A stretch of 64,000 bases of DNA, from positions 5,640,212-5,704,211 of the forward strand of contig JBCFYV010011135.1 of the NCBI GenBank assembly GCA_039000515.1, written 5' to 3'. A program made the position numbers and the translations under genes. The stretch's first letter is position 1. Each line of letters begins with the position of its first letter. The notes beneath the pieces are model-generated. The model saw only the letters and a list, made by a program, of their open reading frames with translations. It did no database searches and had not been told where the DNA came from. This document shows, piece after piece, positions 1-11,918 of the stretch. Source of the stretch: Timema cristinae (lineage: Eukaryota > Arthropoda > Insecta > Phasmatodea > Timematidae).

Positions 1-540
1 TTTAGAAAGAGATGTATTTAATCAATTAGAGTATAAGTCTCAAGAATATATCCAACATTTTTTTATCCTTTAGAAATAAATGTATTTAATCATTTAGAGT
101 GTAAGTCTAAGAATGTATCAACTTTTTTAAATAAAAAGAATGGATGATTATTACTTTGTTTTTTGGGGTAAAAAAATAATAAATAAAACACAATACCTTT
201 GTAATAATTATATTTAATGAATATAATGATATACTCTTTTACATATACATACTAAATTACTTTTTCTTCTTTAGTCAATAATGAAAATGTTACAGAAAAT
301 GATAAAAAATAATCATGAATATGCTTCGGAACATTAATATTTTCTCAAGTCTCTCAGAATCACTACATTCATTTTTTATCTTCTTATTTAGACAAGAGTG
401 AAAAAGTTGTAGATCCTGAAAAAAATTCTCTCATTCATGAATATACATCGTTACATAATTACATTAATATTCTCTTAATTATGTGTCTTTAACACACTGC
501 ATTAATGTTTTTCTTAATCACTTACACTTACACTATATGT
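1..540. repeat. AT-rich start with a 2-copy 68-bp tandem repeat
   Basis: Positions 1-68 and 69-134 are two diverged copies of one unit, each starting TTTAGAAA and containing ATGTATTTAATCA and AGTCT. The rest to 540 is AT-rich with no credible reading frame or RNA. Confidence 0.6.
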
Positions 541-1320
541 CTATAGACACACTTCTTTGTAGAGATGGAGGGGTAGTACCTATCGATGTCTCTCTCTTCA
601 CAGTTGGGAGGAAGTAGATGCCTGCTCACTTATAGAGTAATGGTACCACGGTAGAGTATTGACTATACCGGGTACTATATATTCTTTATCGTCGATAGGG
701 CATATAGGGCGACCCGATTAAGACCGTGTGATTAAGACCGAGACACACCCGGCGTTAAAGCTTAAATATTGCACCATGCTCATGCGAGAGAAAAAGAGTA
801 CAAATCATTACAGTCCTAGAACCCATCTGTTAACCTGGAGGATCAATAACTCATACGTCGTATAAATATTACCTGCCTAAGTTTACACACGTCCTAAAGA
901 TTATTACCGACTGGTTTCATCCAGGATCAATGACAAACGTGTCGGAGGGAAGTCGTTCGCCAACACGATTAAGTCTGAGAGGGAGGGGGGGCCCCCGGGT
1001 ATTAAGGCACAAATGTGCGTGCGATCCACAAACGCCTTTAACACTATCCATACAATTTCAATGACACCTGTTTAATCTTGCGTGATTGAAATGAATCTCA
1101 AGAAAACATCTGTCAACCTCCCGGATAAATGACGCACAAAAGAATATCTCCCTTGGGCATATTCAGCGCCCACCCCCCCCGGCACATCCGTGCGCGAGAG
1201 TCGCTGGCCCCAAACCCAATTCATCCCCCCGAAACATCTCACACCGCCATCCCCTCGATCGATTTAAACCCCCTACACCCCCTTGGAGATACCAAACCCC
1301 TCCTGAAAAACCGTATACTG
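541..1320. other. GC-richer unassigned stretch
   Basis: Composition rises clearly above the flanks, and the segment has no match to the repeat families seen elsewhere in the window. No long reading frame; the proline/histidine-rich frame at 1129-1335 follows runs of C and is not convincing. It could be a different genomic segment joined here, or the good part of a read that degrades further on. Confidence 0.4.
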
Positions 1321-1800
1321 CTATTAGGGGTTTAGAAAAAAGATTAACATTCCTCGCTCACCCCCCCAGATACCACGCGGTCCGTTTAAAACTATATTTG
1401 ATAGAGAAAGAGAACAAAAACACACGTGGCCCTTCCTAGAAACTCCCAAATTCTCATAACACACCCTCCCCCTAACCGTCCCACCCTCGAGAAGCACGTT
1501 CGATAATTACCCCCATAACTCCCCGGGGATACCGCGTCCCGAAAACAGCTACACGCTAAAGGGGGTTTTAAGAAAAAAAATTCCTTTCCCCCCCCCCCCC
1601 CCCCCGAATACCCCGGTCCCTTTTATACACTTATATCTTTCTCTTCTTAATATTTTTAAACGGTGGTTCCCCCCTTTTATTTTTTGAATTCAGTTAGTTT
1701 TTTTTATAAAAATATTTAAAGTGGCCCCCCTTCAACAATTTTTTTTTAAAATTTATTATCAGAAGCATGAGTAGTTTTCGCCTTGATTTATAAAAATAAA
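1321..1800. other. Probable low-quality sequence before the gap
   Basis: The segment starting near 1324 (GGGGTTTAGAAAAAA, a C run, then a GATACC...GGTCC motif and TATATTT) recurs near 1558 in a version with longer homopolymers, including about 19 consecutive C at 1590-1608. This look, followed by a 100-N gap, suits uncorrected read-end sequence better than biology. Confidence 0.5.
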
Positions 1801-1885
1801 AAAGATTTTTTTTAGGCCTAATCCATATAAATTGTTTCCGCCTGAAATATTTTAGATTTGGAGAACCTTAAGCTATTTGGAGTGA

Positions 1886-1985
1886 NNNNNNNNNNNNNNN
1901 NNNNNNNNNNNNNNNNNNNNNNNNNNNNNNNNNNNNNNNNNNNNNNNNNNNNNNNNNNNNNNNNNNNNNNNNNNNNNNNNNNNNN
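1886..1985. other. Assembly gap, exactly 100 N
   Basis: One hundred N, the usual placeholder for a scaffold gap of unknown size. A minus-strand frame running across it is an artefact. Confidence 0.98.
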
Positions 1986-2183
1986 TATCAAATTTCAAAT
2001 GAAAAGAAAAAGTTGTTATTAAATTCCAGGACACTCTTGACAGATTTTCAACAACTTTTGATACCATCATGTGAAGAAAATTAAACTTATGTTTTTACTG
2101 GAGCAATATTTTATTTATTTGCGCCGACACAATAAATGCCAAATAAATGGCCTTTTCTCGCGTCCCCTCCTACCCTAACTTAA
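1986..2183 (+). mobile_element. TTAA-type MITE, 3' part (5' lost in gap)
   Basis: It shares the internal stretch ATGTGAAGAAAATTAAAC followed by an ATATTTTATTTATTT run with the copy at 19,340-19,410, and ends with the conserved terminus CTTTTCTCGCGTCCC up to a TTAA at 2180-2183. The 5' half is absent because of the gap. Confidence 0.6.
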
Positions 2184-3840
2184 ATGAATAAGTCCGCACG
2201 TGCCATTTAATCCCTAGTGTCACTGGTCATGAAAATAGCCGTACAATACCTTGTACACTCATAAAACAGCTTAGGGCTGCTTGTATTATAGGTAACACTT
2301 CCTGGACAATATTTACATATATTTGTATGTAATATTAGTTTAAATTTTAGGAAGTGGGATCTAAGCCTCCACCCCAAACTACTTTAGCTATGCTCCAAAA
2401 GATGCCTCACATAAAGGTAAAAATAACATAGTGGTACTAATGTTATTATTTTAATATTGTGTTTCATCATAAAAGGCTTAACATATCTCTAATTTAGTTT
2501 TAGATCATTTATATTTTGTTGTTTTATTCTCAATTTAGTGATTAACAGTTTTGAATTAAATAGCTGGCGTCGATCTCCCTTTTAAAAACTAAATTAATAA
2601 ATCACAATATATAGACAAAGCAAAGAATCTTATAATTTATTTAAAATATCATCATCATCCAATTTGGTTTGTGCTTACCATAGTTAGGTTATACGTCAAA
2701 AGAACTCTTGAAACCAGAACAGTAATTAAGTAAGTCACTTTTGTGCTACCGATTTAATGAGAGGGCTGGTTATGGGAGCGGTACCTTTATTTAAAGGAAG
2801 TACGTCATTTTAATCCTTGAATTTCCGACCTAAAATATCCTTCAACGATTATTTTTATTATTTCTATTATTTGAATTTCTTATCTTCATGCATTTTGCAT
2901 TTCACTCCAAACCAAAGCAAACTACTTTTTGCCTTCTTGATTATTTTTTATAGCAATTTTCCTAAATAAAAGAGGAGGTTGTCCTATGGGCTTTCTTCTT
3001 GTTCATAGCCATGTGCTTGTACAACTTTAATAACCTTCATTAAATTCCTCTTCAAAACTTTTCTATCTCTCTTTTTTTTTTTAGATCACAGGAGAGCTTT
3101 AACGAGTTTAGAATTGGTCGGGTGTAATCAGCGTCAGTTGTGTATGCAAGAGTGATAAGGATGGAGAGGTAGGAAGACACTCTGGGCGGAAGAGGAAGGG
3201 AGGGGAGGTAGTTTGTGGCGCAAGAGCCCCGAGGGCTTGTGGTCATTATTACGCCAACACAATCGTTGCGAACAATGGGGGGAGGGGTAGAGAGTTTTGG
3301 ATATAGTGTGAGTTGCTACAAGGATGCGGGGAGGGGGGAGGGAAGTTGCACAAATCAAAATCCTTTACACACCTCTATATAGGCTTACAATAGAGAAGAG
3401 TGATGGCAAAAAAATAACATGGTGCATTGTTCTAAAACTGTATCTCAAGATTAACTACGCGGTGACGAATCTAGGAGAGTCACATTCGAAAGATCTTCAT
3501 CATAATCATAAAAAAAAGTTCATTGTTTTGTCATCTATGTGAAACCAACGTGAAACGTATTATAAGTATGTAAATGTATTTAAATAAACCGAGATCAAGG
3601 TGTTTAGGTTCTGTAGAGTGAAGTCACTAGAAAAAATATTATGACTTATTTATCAATTCTACTTAGTTCTGATCAAATATTACTTGCTTACCCATTAATG
3701 GCACGTGTGGCAAACCTATATTTTATACTGTGATTATCAAAACCCCCAAAAAATTAAATCACAGCGAATATATATTTATAGGATTATAAATCTAATTTAT
3801 TGTGATGACATTATTTCCTTTTTAATAATATATTTAACAC
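2184..3840. other. No gene seen; purine-rich patch at 3150-3340
   Basis: AT-rich single-copy-looking DNA. Positions 3150-3340 are unusually rich in G and A on the plus strand (runs such as GGGGAGGGGGGAGGG), which creates open frames on both strands by composition alone. No splice-flanked exon was found. Confidence 0.5.
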
Positions 3841-3851
3841 ACGCTTTGCTC

Positions 3852-3872
3852 ATTGGGGGCTCCGCCCCCAAT
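3852..3872. repeat. Perfect GC hairpin, 9-bp stem and 3-nt loop
   Basis: ATTGGGGGC, loop TCC, GCCCCCAAT. It sits in AT-rich DNA and looks like a hairpin from the end of a decayed mobile element; the matching end was not found. Confidence 0.7.
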
Positions 3873-4329
3873 CCCCAAGTTCGTTTTCTTTGCAAGTGGA
3901 TGTAAAATAATGTAATTCCAGAGTCGTTTTTTGATAGGTCTTACCGTTTAGCTACAAGAGACCTCCAAAGAAAGGTCCTCACCAACTTTAAACTTGCTCC
4001 GCCATTTTGCATTTTTTTTCGGGGGTTAATTTTTATTTTTTAACTTTTTGGAATGTTCTCATTGGTTATAGGCTAACAGCTATTAGTGTGCCAAATGTCA
4101 AGTTTCTAGCTCATCTGGAAGGGGCTAAACATCCATATCAGTGATTGAGTCAGCCCTGTGGCTTTATAGTAGTATATAATTATACTTTTAACAGTTAATT
4201 TTATAAATCAAAAATAATAATTTCAAATCGTCGAAAAGAAAATCATATGTTTAGCACTGGGGCCTCACATTTTTTACATCCCCGGAGCCTCCATAGGTCT
4301 AAATTAGGCCCTATGTGTTTATACACGAG

Positions 4330-4617
4330 TACTATGTATTGTTACCCCCCTCGGTGGCGTAGTTAGCTAACGCACTAGTTTTTTTATGTTCATCTAGACT
4401 GTCGAGGAAGGGGATATTGAGGTTCTAATCTCGTCGGGTGAACTGGGGTGGTGTTTCCTAAATAGTTTTCCACTCTCCCTCCACGCAAATGTGAGCTCAC
4501 TTCCCCTAAATGCAACCTTCCCGATTCTTAACCCATTAGCGTAGTTGGTACTTAAGCGTATAACCCAAACGGGTAGTAAGACGCGGTGCCATAATTAATT
4601 AATTACTATGTATTGTT
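4330..4617 (+). mobile_element. SINE family A, full length, perfect 14-bp TSD
   Basis: The duplication TACTATGTATTGTT is identical at 4330-4343 and 4604-4617, so the element is 4344-4603 (260 bp). It has a tRNA-like head (TCGGTGGCGTAGTTAGCTAA, B-box region GAGGTTCTAATC), a body with a CACTCTCCCTCCACGCAAAT motif, and the tail GCGTATAACCC...GGGTAGTAAGACGCGG. Insertion by a LINE enzyme is inferred from the duplication. This is the best reference copy of family A here. Confidence 0.93.
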
Positions 4618-5089
4618 TGGATATTCCAGCTTTACATTTCTGTGGGAAATTGTGAAAATTGCTAATTATGGAATGAATGCTAAGATACTTCCATATATTT
4701 GCGTCCCTTTTAAGGACGGCATTCGTAAACAAAGTCATGTTGAATTTAGCTATTTAATTTTCTTACTTGTCCTAAAATGAATTTTTCCCTCCTTGTGGAC
4801 GTGTATAATGTCAAGAAAGGTTTACATTTATTACAAGTCTGTGTCTAGAGCCATTTAAAAGATTGAACAGCACATATGATGTCTACTTTTAATATGAAAA
4901 TGTGCCAGAAGTTTATCTTGTGAGTCAATTATATTAGTGCTGTTTATATTCACCGTTTATTTTGAGTATATGCTCAGCTCAAACCTTTTTCTAAAGTTAA
5001 TAAACGGTACGACACAATCTCACAAACTTTCTCATACTGGGTATAGCTTGGAGGAAAATGTTCAAAAATAGGTATTTATTAAACTAATC

Positions 5090-5945
5090 TTAAATAAGTT
5101 TTAATCATAAAAACAAACACATCATCTTGTTATTCACAATAATCATTCTTTATATCAATTTTAAATCAAATTGTTCAAATATATTTTTCAAAAATTCAAG
5201 CTTCAAAAATAAATTATTTGGAAACCACCCTGAAATTATTCGTCACTAATAAAAATAAATATTTATTTTTATTTTAAATGTAAGATTATGCAAATACTTC
5301 CATTTTTAATTCTACCTTCAAGGTCAATTTGGAAAAATAATCAAACTTTATATCATAAGTTATACGTAAACTACCCTTAAATTAATGTATTTAGATAATT
5401 AAAGATACATTATTATTGATGAATAAAATAGTGTTCCAATACTAATTTTGAATCAAATCGCTATAGCCACTTTTTAAAACATTCAAATACAAAAACAATA
5501 ATTAGTAAACTAGCCAAAACAAAATTTTACACCCGAAATCAGCATGTAGCTTTATTTTTCATATCCATGCCAAACACTTTGCAGGTATAGATTTAAAGCA
5601 AAATTGTTTTAACCATTTTAAGTTCACTTATCAGTAAATGACCCTTTATTGAAATTGTCCCCAAAACAAAGTATACAGAGCTATTTTTCATATCAAACAC
5701 TGCCAAGATATACAATTTGAACCAAATCATCAGGTACATTTGTAAAATGTATCAAGTTTAAAAAATCTGTTGTCAATAAACTATCCATAAATGATATTTA
5801 CCCCAAAAACAAATATACCCAGTTATTTATCATGTCAAACAAATCTTAGATATGCATTCTAAACAAAATCGTTTGAGCCTTTTTATTAAATTTGAAATTT
5901 AAAAAAATAACTAGTCAGTAAACTACCCTTACATACATGGGGACA
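5090..5945. repeat. Old degenerate tandem repeat, unit about 150-190 bp
   Basis: A pattern of TTCATATC-like, AAATCAAAT-like, CAGTAAACTA-like and CCCAAAACAAA-like motifs recurs about five or six times with heavy divergence. No coding potential. Confidence 0.5.
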
Positions 5946-6109
5946 AACATAATTGTATGAATACACTTTTTTGAGTTCGTGTTTTCATAAAACGTAAAAA
6001 TTTGTCAAAATCTTGATTTCATTTTTTTTTCCACGATACCAATACTTTCGCTTTATATTAGAAAATAGTGTGAGAGTGTTCTGATTGGATGCTATCACTT
6101 AATAATAAC

Positions 6110-6460
6110 CGGCCTCGCGGTATAGTGGTTAGCGCACCTGTTTACCTACCTATGGGTCTCGGGCTCGATTTATGGCTGGTACAATGGGTATTTGTCAAGA
6201 AAGGGTATCAGGAGCTGGTTGGTTAGGCTTTGTTAGATCGGTTAATAGTTTCTACTGGTTCCACACCCTCATATTCACTGTCATATCCCCAGGATATGGA
6301 GAGAGCTTCCACGGAAAGAAAGTACCATTAGTACTTTCGGGCGTCCCCTGGGAAACAATATATAAGTACCGGCTAATATTTCCACAAACTGGGCTGGACA
6401 AATATGCACACAAAAAAAGTAATAACATATCGTCGTTCTTTTACTTCGATGAAGTTTTTA
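6110..6460 (+). mobile_element. SINE-like repeat with tRNA-like head (distinct family)
   Basis: The head GGCCTCGCGGTATAGTGGTT (6111-6130) continues to GCGCACCTG and then a B-box-like GGGCTCGATTTATGG. The body differs from families A-C and contains GGCTGGACAAATATG near its end. The 97-residue frame starting at 6172 lies wholly inside this repeat and is not treated as a gene. Confidence 0.55.
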
Positions 6461-6507
6461 AGTGAAGAGACAAGATGAGCTTTTAAATAAATTACTAACC
6501 ACATACC

Positions 6508-6509
6508 CG

Positions 6510-6550
<41 letters not shown>
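6508..6550. repeat. (TTA)n microsatellite
   Basis: About 14 uninterrupted trinucleotide units. Such tracts form the 3' tails of family C SINEs in this window, but no body of that family is attached here. Confidence 0.9.
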
Positions 6551-6811
6551 GTGTATAATATCCTATTGAGCTTGTTTATAGAGTTTACATTTTCTGCATA
6601 ACTCACTAAATTATGTTATTCTTTAATTTGCATGTATCGTTGTTGTATTACAATTATTAATTTTCAATCATAATTTTGGGAAACTTTTTATCGTGCATAG
6701 TTTTAGTATTCAGTAGAGGGGTCATCCAAGCCGTAAAGCCGGTAAATATTTTGTAAAATTTACAATATGCATCATATTTTGTTTAAACATTATAACTTTC
6801 TTTATTTCTTT

Positions 6812-7058
6812 CTTAGCAGTACGTCTTACTACTCGTTTGGGTTATAAGTTTATCTAATAATTACGCTAATAGTTTTATGGATTAGGAAGGTAATATTTAT
6901 AGGAAGTGTAACCGAATTTGCGTAGAGGGAGAGTTAAAAACCATTTTGAATAAAACCACCCTCAATACACCGACCGAGATTTGAAACTTGATCTCTCTGT
7001 CATCGGCAGTCTAGACTACTGCAAGATTAGCGCGTTAGACCATGCAACCACCTAAATG
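6812..7058 (-). mobile_element. SINE family A
   Basis: The reversed tail GTCTTACTACTCG...TTATAAG opens at 6825 and the reversed head (GCGCGTTAGACCATGCAACC) closes near 7055. Moderately diverged; no duplication recognised. Confidence 0.8.
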
Positions 7059-7337
7059 GGTTTGGTTTAATTGTTTGTCTGAGCGAGTCAAATATGTTGG
7101 CGTAACATACAATCTCAAAATTTTGTTGGGTATTTCTTGTATTGGATTTATTATATTTTCATTATTTTGATTTTGAAATTATTTAAAAAGAAGTCGAAAT
7201 ATACATTAATTTAATTTCTTCAATAATTAACTTTTCTTATTTATTTTGTCGTGTACATTTTCCAATGACATAAATATTGATAAAGATATTTACCTAGATC
7301 TGTTATGTAATTGTCATAATTCACACGTTTATTACCT

Positions 7338-7535
7338 TTTGATGGCCGCATGGTATATGGCGTCACTCTTTCAATAGACTAGACTACTGATGACCAGTCG
7401 AGTGTAATGAGGCTGTTTTATTCAAATGGTATTCCACTCTCACCCCACGCAACTGCTAGTACATTTTCACATCCCTAACTCATTATCGTAATTAGTACAT
7501 ATGCGGCGATAAAATGTATTTTAGAACCATAATCA
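7338..7535 (+). mobile_element. SINE family A, internally shortened
   Basis: The head GATGGCCGCATGGTATATGG and the motif CACTCTCACCCCACGCAACT are recognisable; part of the middle and most of the terminal tail are lost. Confidence 0.7.
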
Positions 7536-8400
7536 ACACATTTATAGTTATAAAGCAAAAAATATATATATTTCACAAAGAATAAATAACACTGACACAA
7601 ACTTTTAATTAAAAGCTATATTATTATTTTTAAGAGCAATTAAATGACTTTTTCTCTAATTAAAGGGTTAAATACGAATTTTAATTTGAGCTTATTCCTG
7701 TACAATTATACAAGGGCTTTGTTTGCACATATTCTGCAGGAAAATTTATTATTTGTTTGAATTTTAAAAATTTGTTGCCAAACTTTGTTACATATTTAAT
7801 TAATTACAAGAGAATGTTAAGATAAATAAATACCTCTTTATTAATGTGCTTTATTCAGATTCAGTTATTCATAAGATGTATGGAATGAAGAGACGAAACA
7901 AAATAAAGGGTAAGTTTGGACCTGGTGGAAATATCTGAGAGCGCTTTAATCACGTAACACGAAGTTAATTTTCAATAAGGATATACACTATACAGGTAGC
8001 ATATATTTATAGTTTGGCCATGTATTTTAATACATTACTTAAATACACTACCTTTCAAGATAAAGGATTCTTTATTATTCATACAATCATATTCTAAAGC
8101 TAAACAATGTTGAATAAAACTCTAAAGGAAATGCATTATGAAAATTATAAACTAAAATTATCTTGAGGAGTATTTTAATTGCTTTATTAAAATAACTAGT
8201 TTAATAAAATGTAATGTAGCTTGTAGAGTAGGATTTACGAAGAACTAAAATTCTCTTTAAGACATAGGACTACCTTTATTAGCTAATACTTTTTTATTAT
8301 CATGATTAAACACAATCATATTTTAGATATGTAGTTAAAAAGTTATTAATGAAAGTTAAATATAAATACGCTCTACTAAATATTTGAATAATAGTATCTT
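7536..8400. other. AT-rich DNA, nothing recognised
   Basis: No repeat family, exon or RNA could be supported. Confidence 0.5.
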
Positions 8401-8448
<48 letters not shown>

Positions 8449-8449
8449 A

Positions 8450-8485
<36 letters not shown>

Positions 8486-8765
8486 AAGTAGTAGAGTAGT
8501 AGTAATAGTGGTAATAGTAGTAGTAGTGGTAGTAGTAGAGTAGTAGTAATGGTAGTAATAGTAGTAGTAGTGGTGGTAGTAGTAGAGTAATAGTAATAGT
8601 AGTAATAGTAGTAATAGTAGTAGTGGTAGTAGCAGAGTAGTAGTAATAGTAGTAATAGTAGTAGTAGTGGTGGTAGTAGTAGTGGTAGTAGAGTAGTAGT
8701 AATAGTAGTAATAGTAGTAGTAGTGGTGGTAGTAGTAGAGTAATAGTAATAGTAGTAATAGTAGT
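8401..8765. repeat. Long (GTA)n microsatellite with higher-order pattern
   Basis: About 365 bp of AGT/GTA triplets interrupted by GGTGGTAGT and GAGTAG variants that recur roughly every 50-60 bp, so blocks of the array were duplicated. The minus-strand 132-residue Tyr/Thr/Leu frame is this repeat translated. Confidence 0.95.
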
Positions 8766-8767
8766 AT

Positions 8768-9048
8768 CCGACACCTTATCCCAGTCGGCAGCGTGTCTGC
8801 CTACTGAGCTAAGTGTTCCTGGTTCAATTCCTGGAATGGCAAAAAAGTTTATCCTTGGGGAGATATGGGTTTACCCTTCCACATTGATAAATTAACGGCT
8901 GGGGACTGAATGTTGTGCCTGTCCTAGTCTAAAGTTAGATTAAAAAGCATATGAAGCTACAACAGGCCTAGCAAGCCAGTCGTAGAAAATATATGGCTTG
9001 AGTAAAAAACTGACCCGAGTCACAGGCTGGAAACAGTAGTGGATATAT
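8768..9048 (+). mobile_element. SINE family B, near full length
   Basis: The tRNA-like head CTGCCTACTGAGCTAAGTG continues into the B box GGTTCAATTCC. The body has AAATTAACGGCTGG, TGTGCCTGTCCTAGTC and CTACAACAGGCCTAGC, and the end has GGCTGGAAACAGTAG. The same order is seen reversed at 17,035-17,291 and 22,443-22,712. Confidence 0.8.
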
Positions 9049-9465
9049 ATAATTATGGAATTGTAATAATAAAAATATATACTTATAAAATCGAATCAAA
9101 TCAAAACAAATTATACATACACTTTGCCCTAGGGTTTAAATATTTTCTAACTGGATATCAGGACAAACCCACAAACAAATATTAATCGTCTCCACAGCCA
9201 AGAATTTAACCAAGATATTCTAGACCTGTGGCAATGATTCTGACCCCTTAGATCCTGGGGGGAGGCCCAAATTAATATTAATAACTCACTGAAGCGTGCA
9301 AACAAATTACTATAATTTATTACAATAATTGTACCAGCCTCAGTCTATTTAAACAATTTGACAACTTTCAATACCAGATTTGTATTACATTAGAAAGCAC
9401 ATGGGATTTTATTCATCACCGTGGTTACTACCTGTTCATGTTACACGTGATAAAAATATATTTTA
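9049..9465. other. No feature recognised
   Basis: AT-rich intergenic or intronic DNA without a supported exon or repeat family. Confidence 0.4.
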
Positions 9466-9800
9466 ATAGGGTAGGGATGAGGAAGGAAGCAGTTTAGAGA
9501 TAATATACACAAATCTGCGTGGAAGGAGAGTGGGAAACTATTTAAGAAAAACCATCATCAGTGGACCAGACCGAGATTTGAACCCTGATCTCCCCGTCAA
9601 CAGCCGGCTAGTATAACACGGGAGTGCAGCTTTATAACATTCTGCAAGTGATGTGAAAGGTAGAATTTAAAGTAAACGTACCCACATTTACGTGAAGGGA
9701 GATTTAAACCCGGACGGTATTCAAACCCCGAACTATGTCACCGAGAATCCAGTATATTACTAGAATGATGCCTTAGACCTTGCAACCTGATGTGGGTCAG
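9466..9800 (-). mobile_element. Two adjacent SINE family A fragments
   Basis: 9466-9645 and 9655-9800 each contain a reversed body and B-box region (AGATTTGAACCCTGATCTCC; TTCAAACCCCGAACTATG) and a reversed head (TTAGACCTTGCAACC in the second). Both lack the terminal tail: either two insertions or a local duplication. Confidence 0.65.
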
Positions 9801-9929
9801 AGTTTTTCAGCACAGGTTTTGAGCTGAACTAGATCAGTATTCGAACCTCGCTGCCTCCATGACTTTCCGGCAACCCTTATACTAAGATGTAGAAGCAACA
9901 TCAATTGTTGATAATTGGACCACCCCCCA

Positions 9930-10100
9930 GGTTTTGTCACGTGAACATTAATCATTATATATAGGGGGGAGGGCTTTGCTCGTTTATCGTGTAACTAAGG
10001 GTTGGACGTTACATTGAATGGTGCGTTATGTGACGTCATCTATCAACTTGGTCAAGCCCCTACATTTCACGTCCCCGGTGATAGGTGACCGGATGCAGAA
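9930..10100. other. Unclassified patch with TATATATA and TGACGTCA
   Basis: A TATATA run near 9957 and the CRE-like palindrome TGACGTCA near 10,031 lie in a compact GC-richer block. It could be a promoter or the core of a decayed MITE; no exon follows. Confidence 0.25.
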
Positions 10101-10389
10101 AAAAACAACTAAAAATACGTTTATATTCAAAATAAATCAAACGTCGTTCATAAACAAATAGAAAATCGCATCGCTTATAGCAACGTTTTAGCACAGGCAT
10201 GACATTTTCGATGATTCTTAGAATAATGTGTTATTTAAAATAAAATAAGTATGAATATGAATAAATGTTTGGAATAAAGTTATTTATACGTGATATATTT
10301 AAAAAAAGTGAGTAAAAATATAAAATTCAAATAAAACATGAAGAAAATACTGTATTTATGTACAGTACGTACATTACTATTTTATTTTC

Positions 10390-10670
10390 GACCTCAGAGG
10401 AATTAGGGTAAGGTTCTCGCTTCAGAAACCTATGTTCGTGGGTTCAAACCCAGCCGAGGTCAAAGGATCTTTCTTGAGCGATAAGAATCCGTAGAACAAC
10501 TTCCTTAAGAAGGGACGTAAAGCCGTCGGTCCTATGTCGATTGTGGCTTGTAAAATAACCCAGGAAGGTAGGTGAAAATACCTTTCCCGGCAAAATTGGT
10601 TGGCGCTTTCGCTCTTGCTCATAGAGAATCATTGTGCACTGCAACGGGGAACCACCACACTTTCTGAACA
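10390..10670 (+). mobile_element. tRNA-like head with about 200-bp body (SINE)
   Basis: GACCTC at 10,390 can pair with GAGGTC near 10,461, and between them lies a T-arm-like GTGGGTTCAAACCCAGC. The D and anticodon arms are poor, so it is not a working tRNA gene. A non-tRNA body follows to about 10,670, with a diverged poly-A/T-rich edge. Confidence 0.5.
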
Positions 10671-11023
10671 AGTTTTTCTTTTGATTTGCTTTATTTATTA
10701 TTTAATAAAAATAGAATTAATTTAGTTTACCTTCATTTTACCTACTCTTACGTAATAACTCACAGAATTTTTTTTTCAAACAAATACCAACATAACATGC
10801 GCTTATCAATTGACGGTTAGGTTATGTTAGGTTGGTTAGTAATATAATCAACCAGTCGCAGACAGGCCTAAGACGAATGGGATTTTAACATTCTAGTTCA
10901 AATATATAGGGTACACCCACAGCTGATACGAGAGGCCCGATATCAGAACCCAACTGGGTGCTCGGGAAACGTTTATTTGTCAAAATATTGTTTCTAAAAT
11001 TTCTCACCAACTGAGTGCAAATA

Positions 11024-11499
11024 TACAGGTGTTTCTAAACTCTTTGCCCAAACTTAAGCCACAGAACTTGTAGACAGAAAGAAAGAAAAAACCCTCATTA
11101 AAAAAGTCTGAAGAATTCATCTTAGATTACTAAATATCAGTGTAAACAATATGCAACAGCACTGGGAGTAGGCAGCTTTAAGTACGTACGTGTACAACAA
11201 GTTGCATATAACTAAGTGAGCACATAGCAGCAGGTGCTCAAAACTCCCTTCCTCTGACAGAATGCACCGTCGGTTGCACGGCTGGGAACTTCTTCCCACC
11301 TAATTATATGCAACTTGCTGTACACGTACGTATTTACAGCTGCGTACTCCTGGCGTTGTTGCGTTTATCTGCAACTTACTTGTGTTTGTTTAGTAATGCG
11401 ATGAATTTTCCAGACAATTTTTTACTAGGCATTCCTCTTTCTTTCTGCCCACAGATCCTAAGGTTTAAGTTTTGGCAGAGATTTTAAAAACACCTTGTA
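11024..11499. mobile_element. TA-flanked foldback MITE, 472 bp (mariner-like)
   Basis: The element is 11,026-11,497 with TA on both sides. The left end CAGGTGTTTCTAAACTC matches the reversed right end CAAGGTGTTTTTAAAATC, and the similarity continues through CTTAAGCC/CTTAAACC and the AGAAAGAAAGA tracts into an inner palindrome (ACGTACGTGTACAACAAG against CTTGCTGTACACGTACGT). A TA duplication suggests Tc1/mariner mobilisation (inference). No transposase; the 60-residue minus frame inside is incidental. Confidence 0.85.
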
Positions 11500-11647
11500 T
11501 AGTAGGGTCTTTTAAAATCACAGATTTTATGGAAAAACTGCTAGTTGAAAATATCGAATAATAGTCTGAAACATTTTATTGGAACCTGTTATAAATATAC
11601 TATAAGTTTACTAGACATATTTTTATGTTGACTAATAAGCATAAACT

Positions 11648-11890
11648 CACGTTGGCAGCCACGTGAGCTAGGGCGTCAATCTCATCTTGTCTGAATTGAT
11701 AGTGACAGGTAGGTCAGTGTTAAAATCCCGCCTTTATGTACTAAGAGTAGTTTTCCATTTTCGGCATCGATGAGGGTACTTTTCCTCAAAATTCCACCTT
11801 CCTCATATTCATTCCGTCACTGTAAATATGCAGACAGCCTGGCCGAATGTTAAGAATTGGTAAAAATAAAATCGGAGCCGGTAGCTTCCT
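11648..11890 (+). mobile_element. SINE family A, strongly decayed
   Basis: The order is kept (GCAGCCACGTGAGCTAGG head, AAATCCCG B-box remnant, AGTTTTCCATTTT, then TCCACCTTCCTCAT), with an altered tail. Confidence 0.5.
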
Positions 11891-11918
11891 GCACATCCCT
11901 GTAGTTATGTGCTTACAT

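Noticed and set aside
1129..1335. Proline/histidine-rich 68-residue protein
   Set aside because: C-run-rich, probably low-quality sequence before the gap.
6172..6465. 97-residue protein starting MAGTMGICQERVSGAGW
   Set aside because: Lies inside a tRNA-headed repeat; no splice signals or recognised domain.
8376..8774. 132-residue Tyr/Leu/Thr-rich minus-strand protein
   Set aside because: Translation of the (GTA)n microsatellite.
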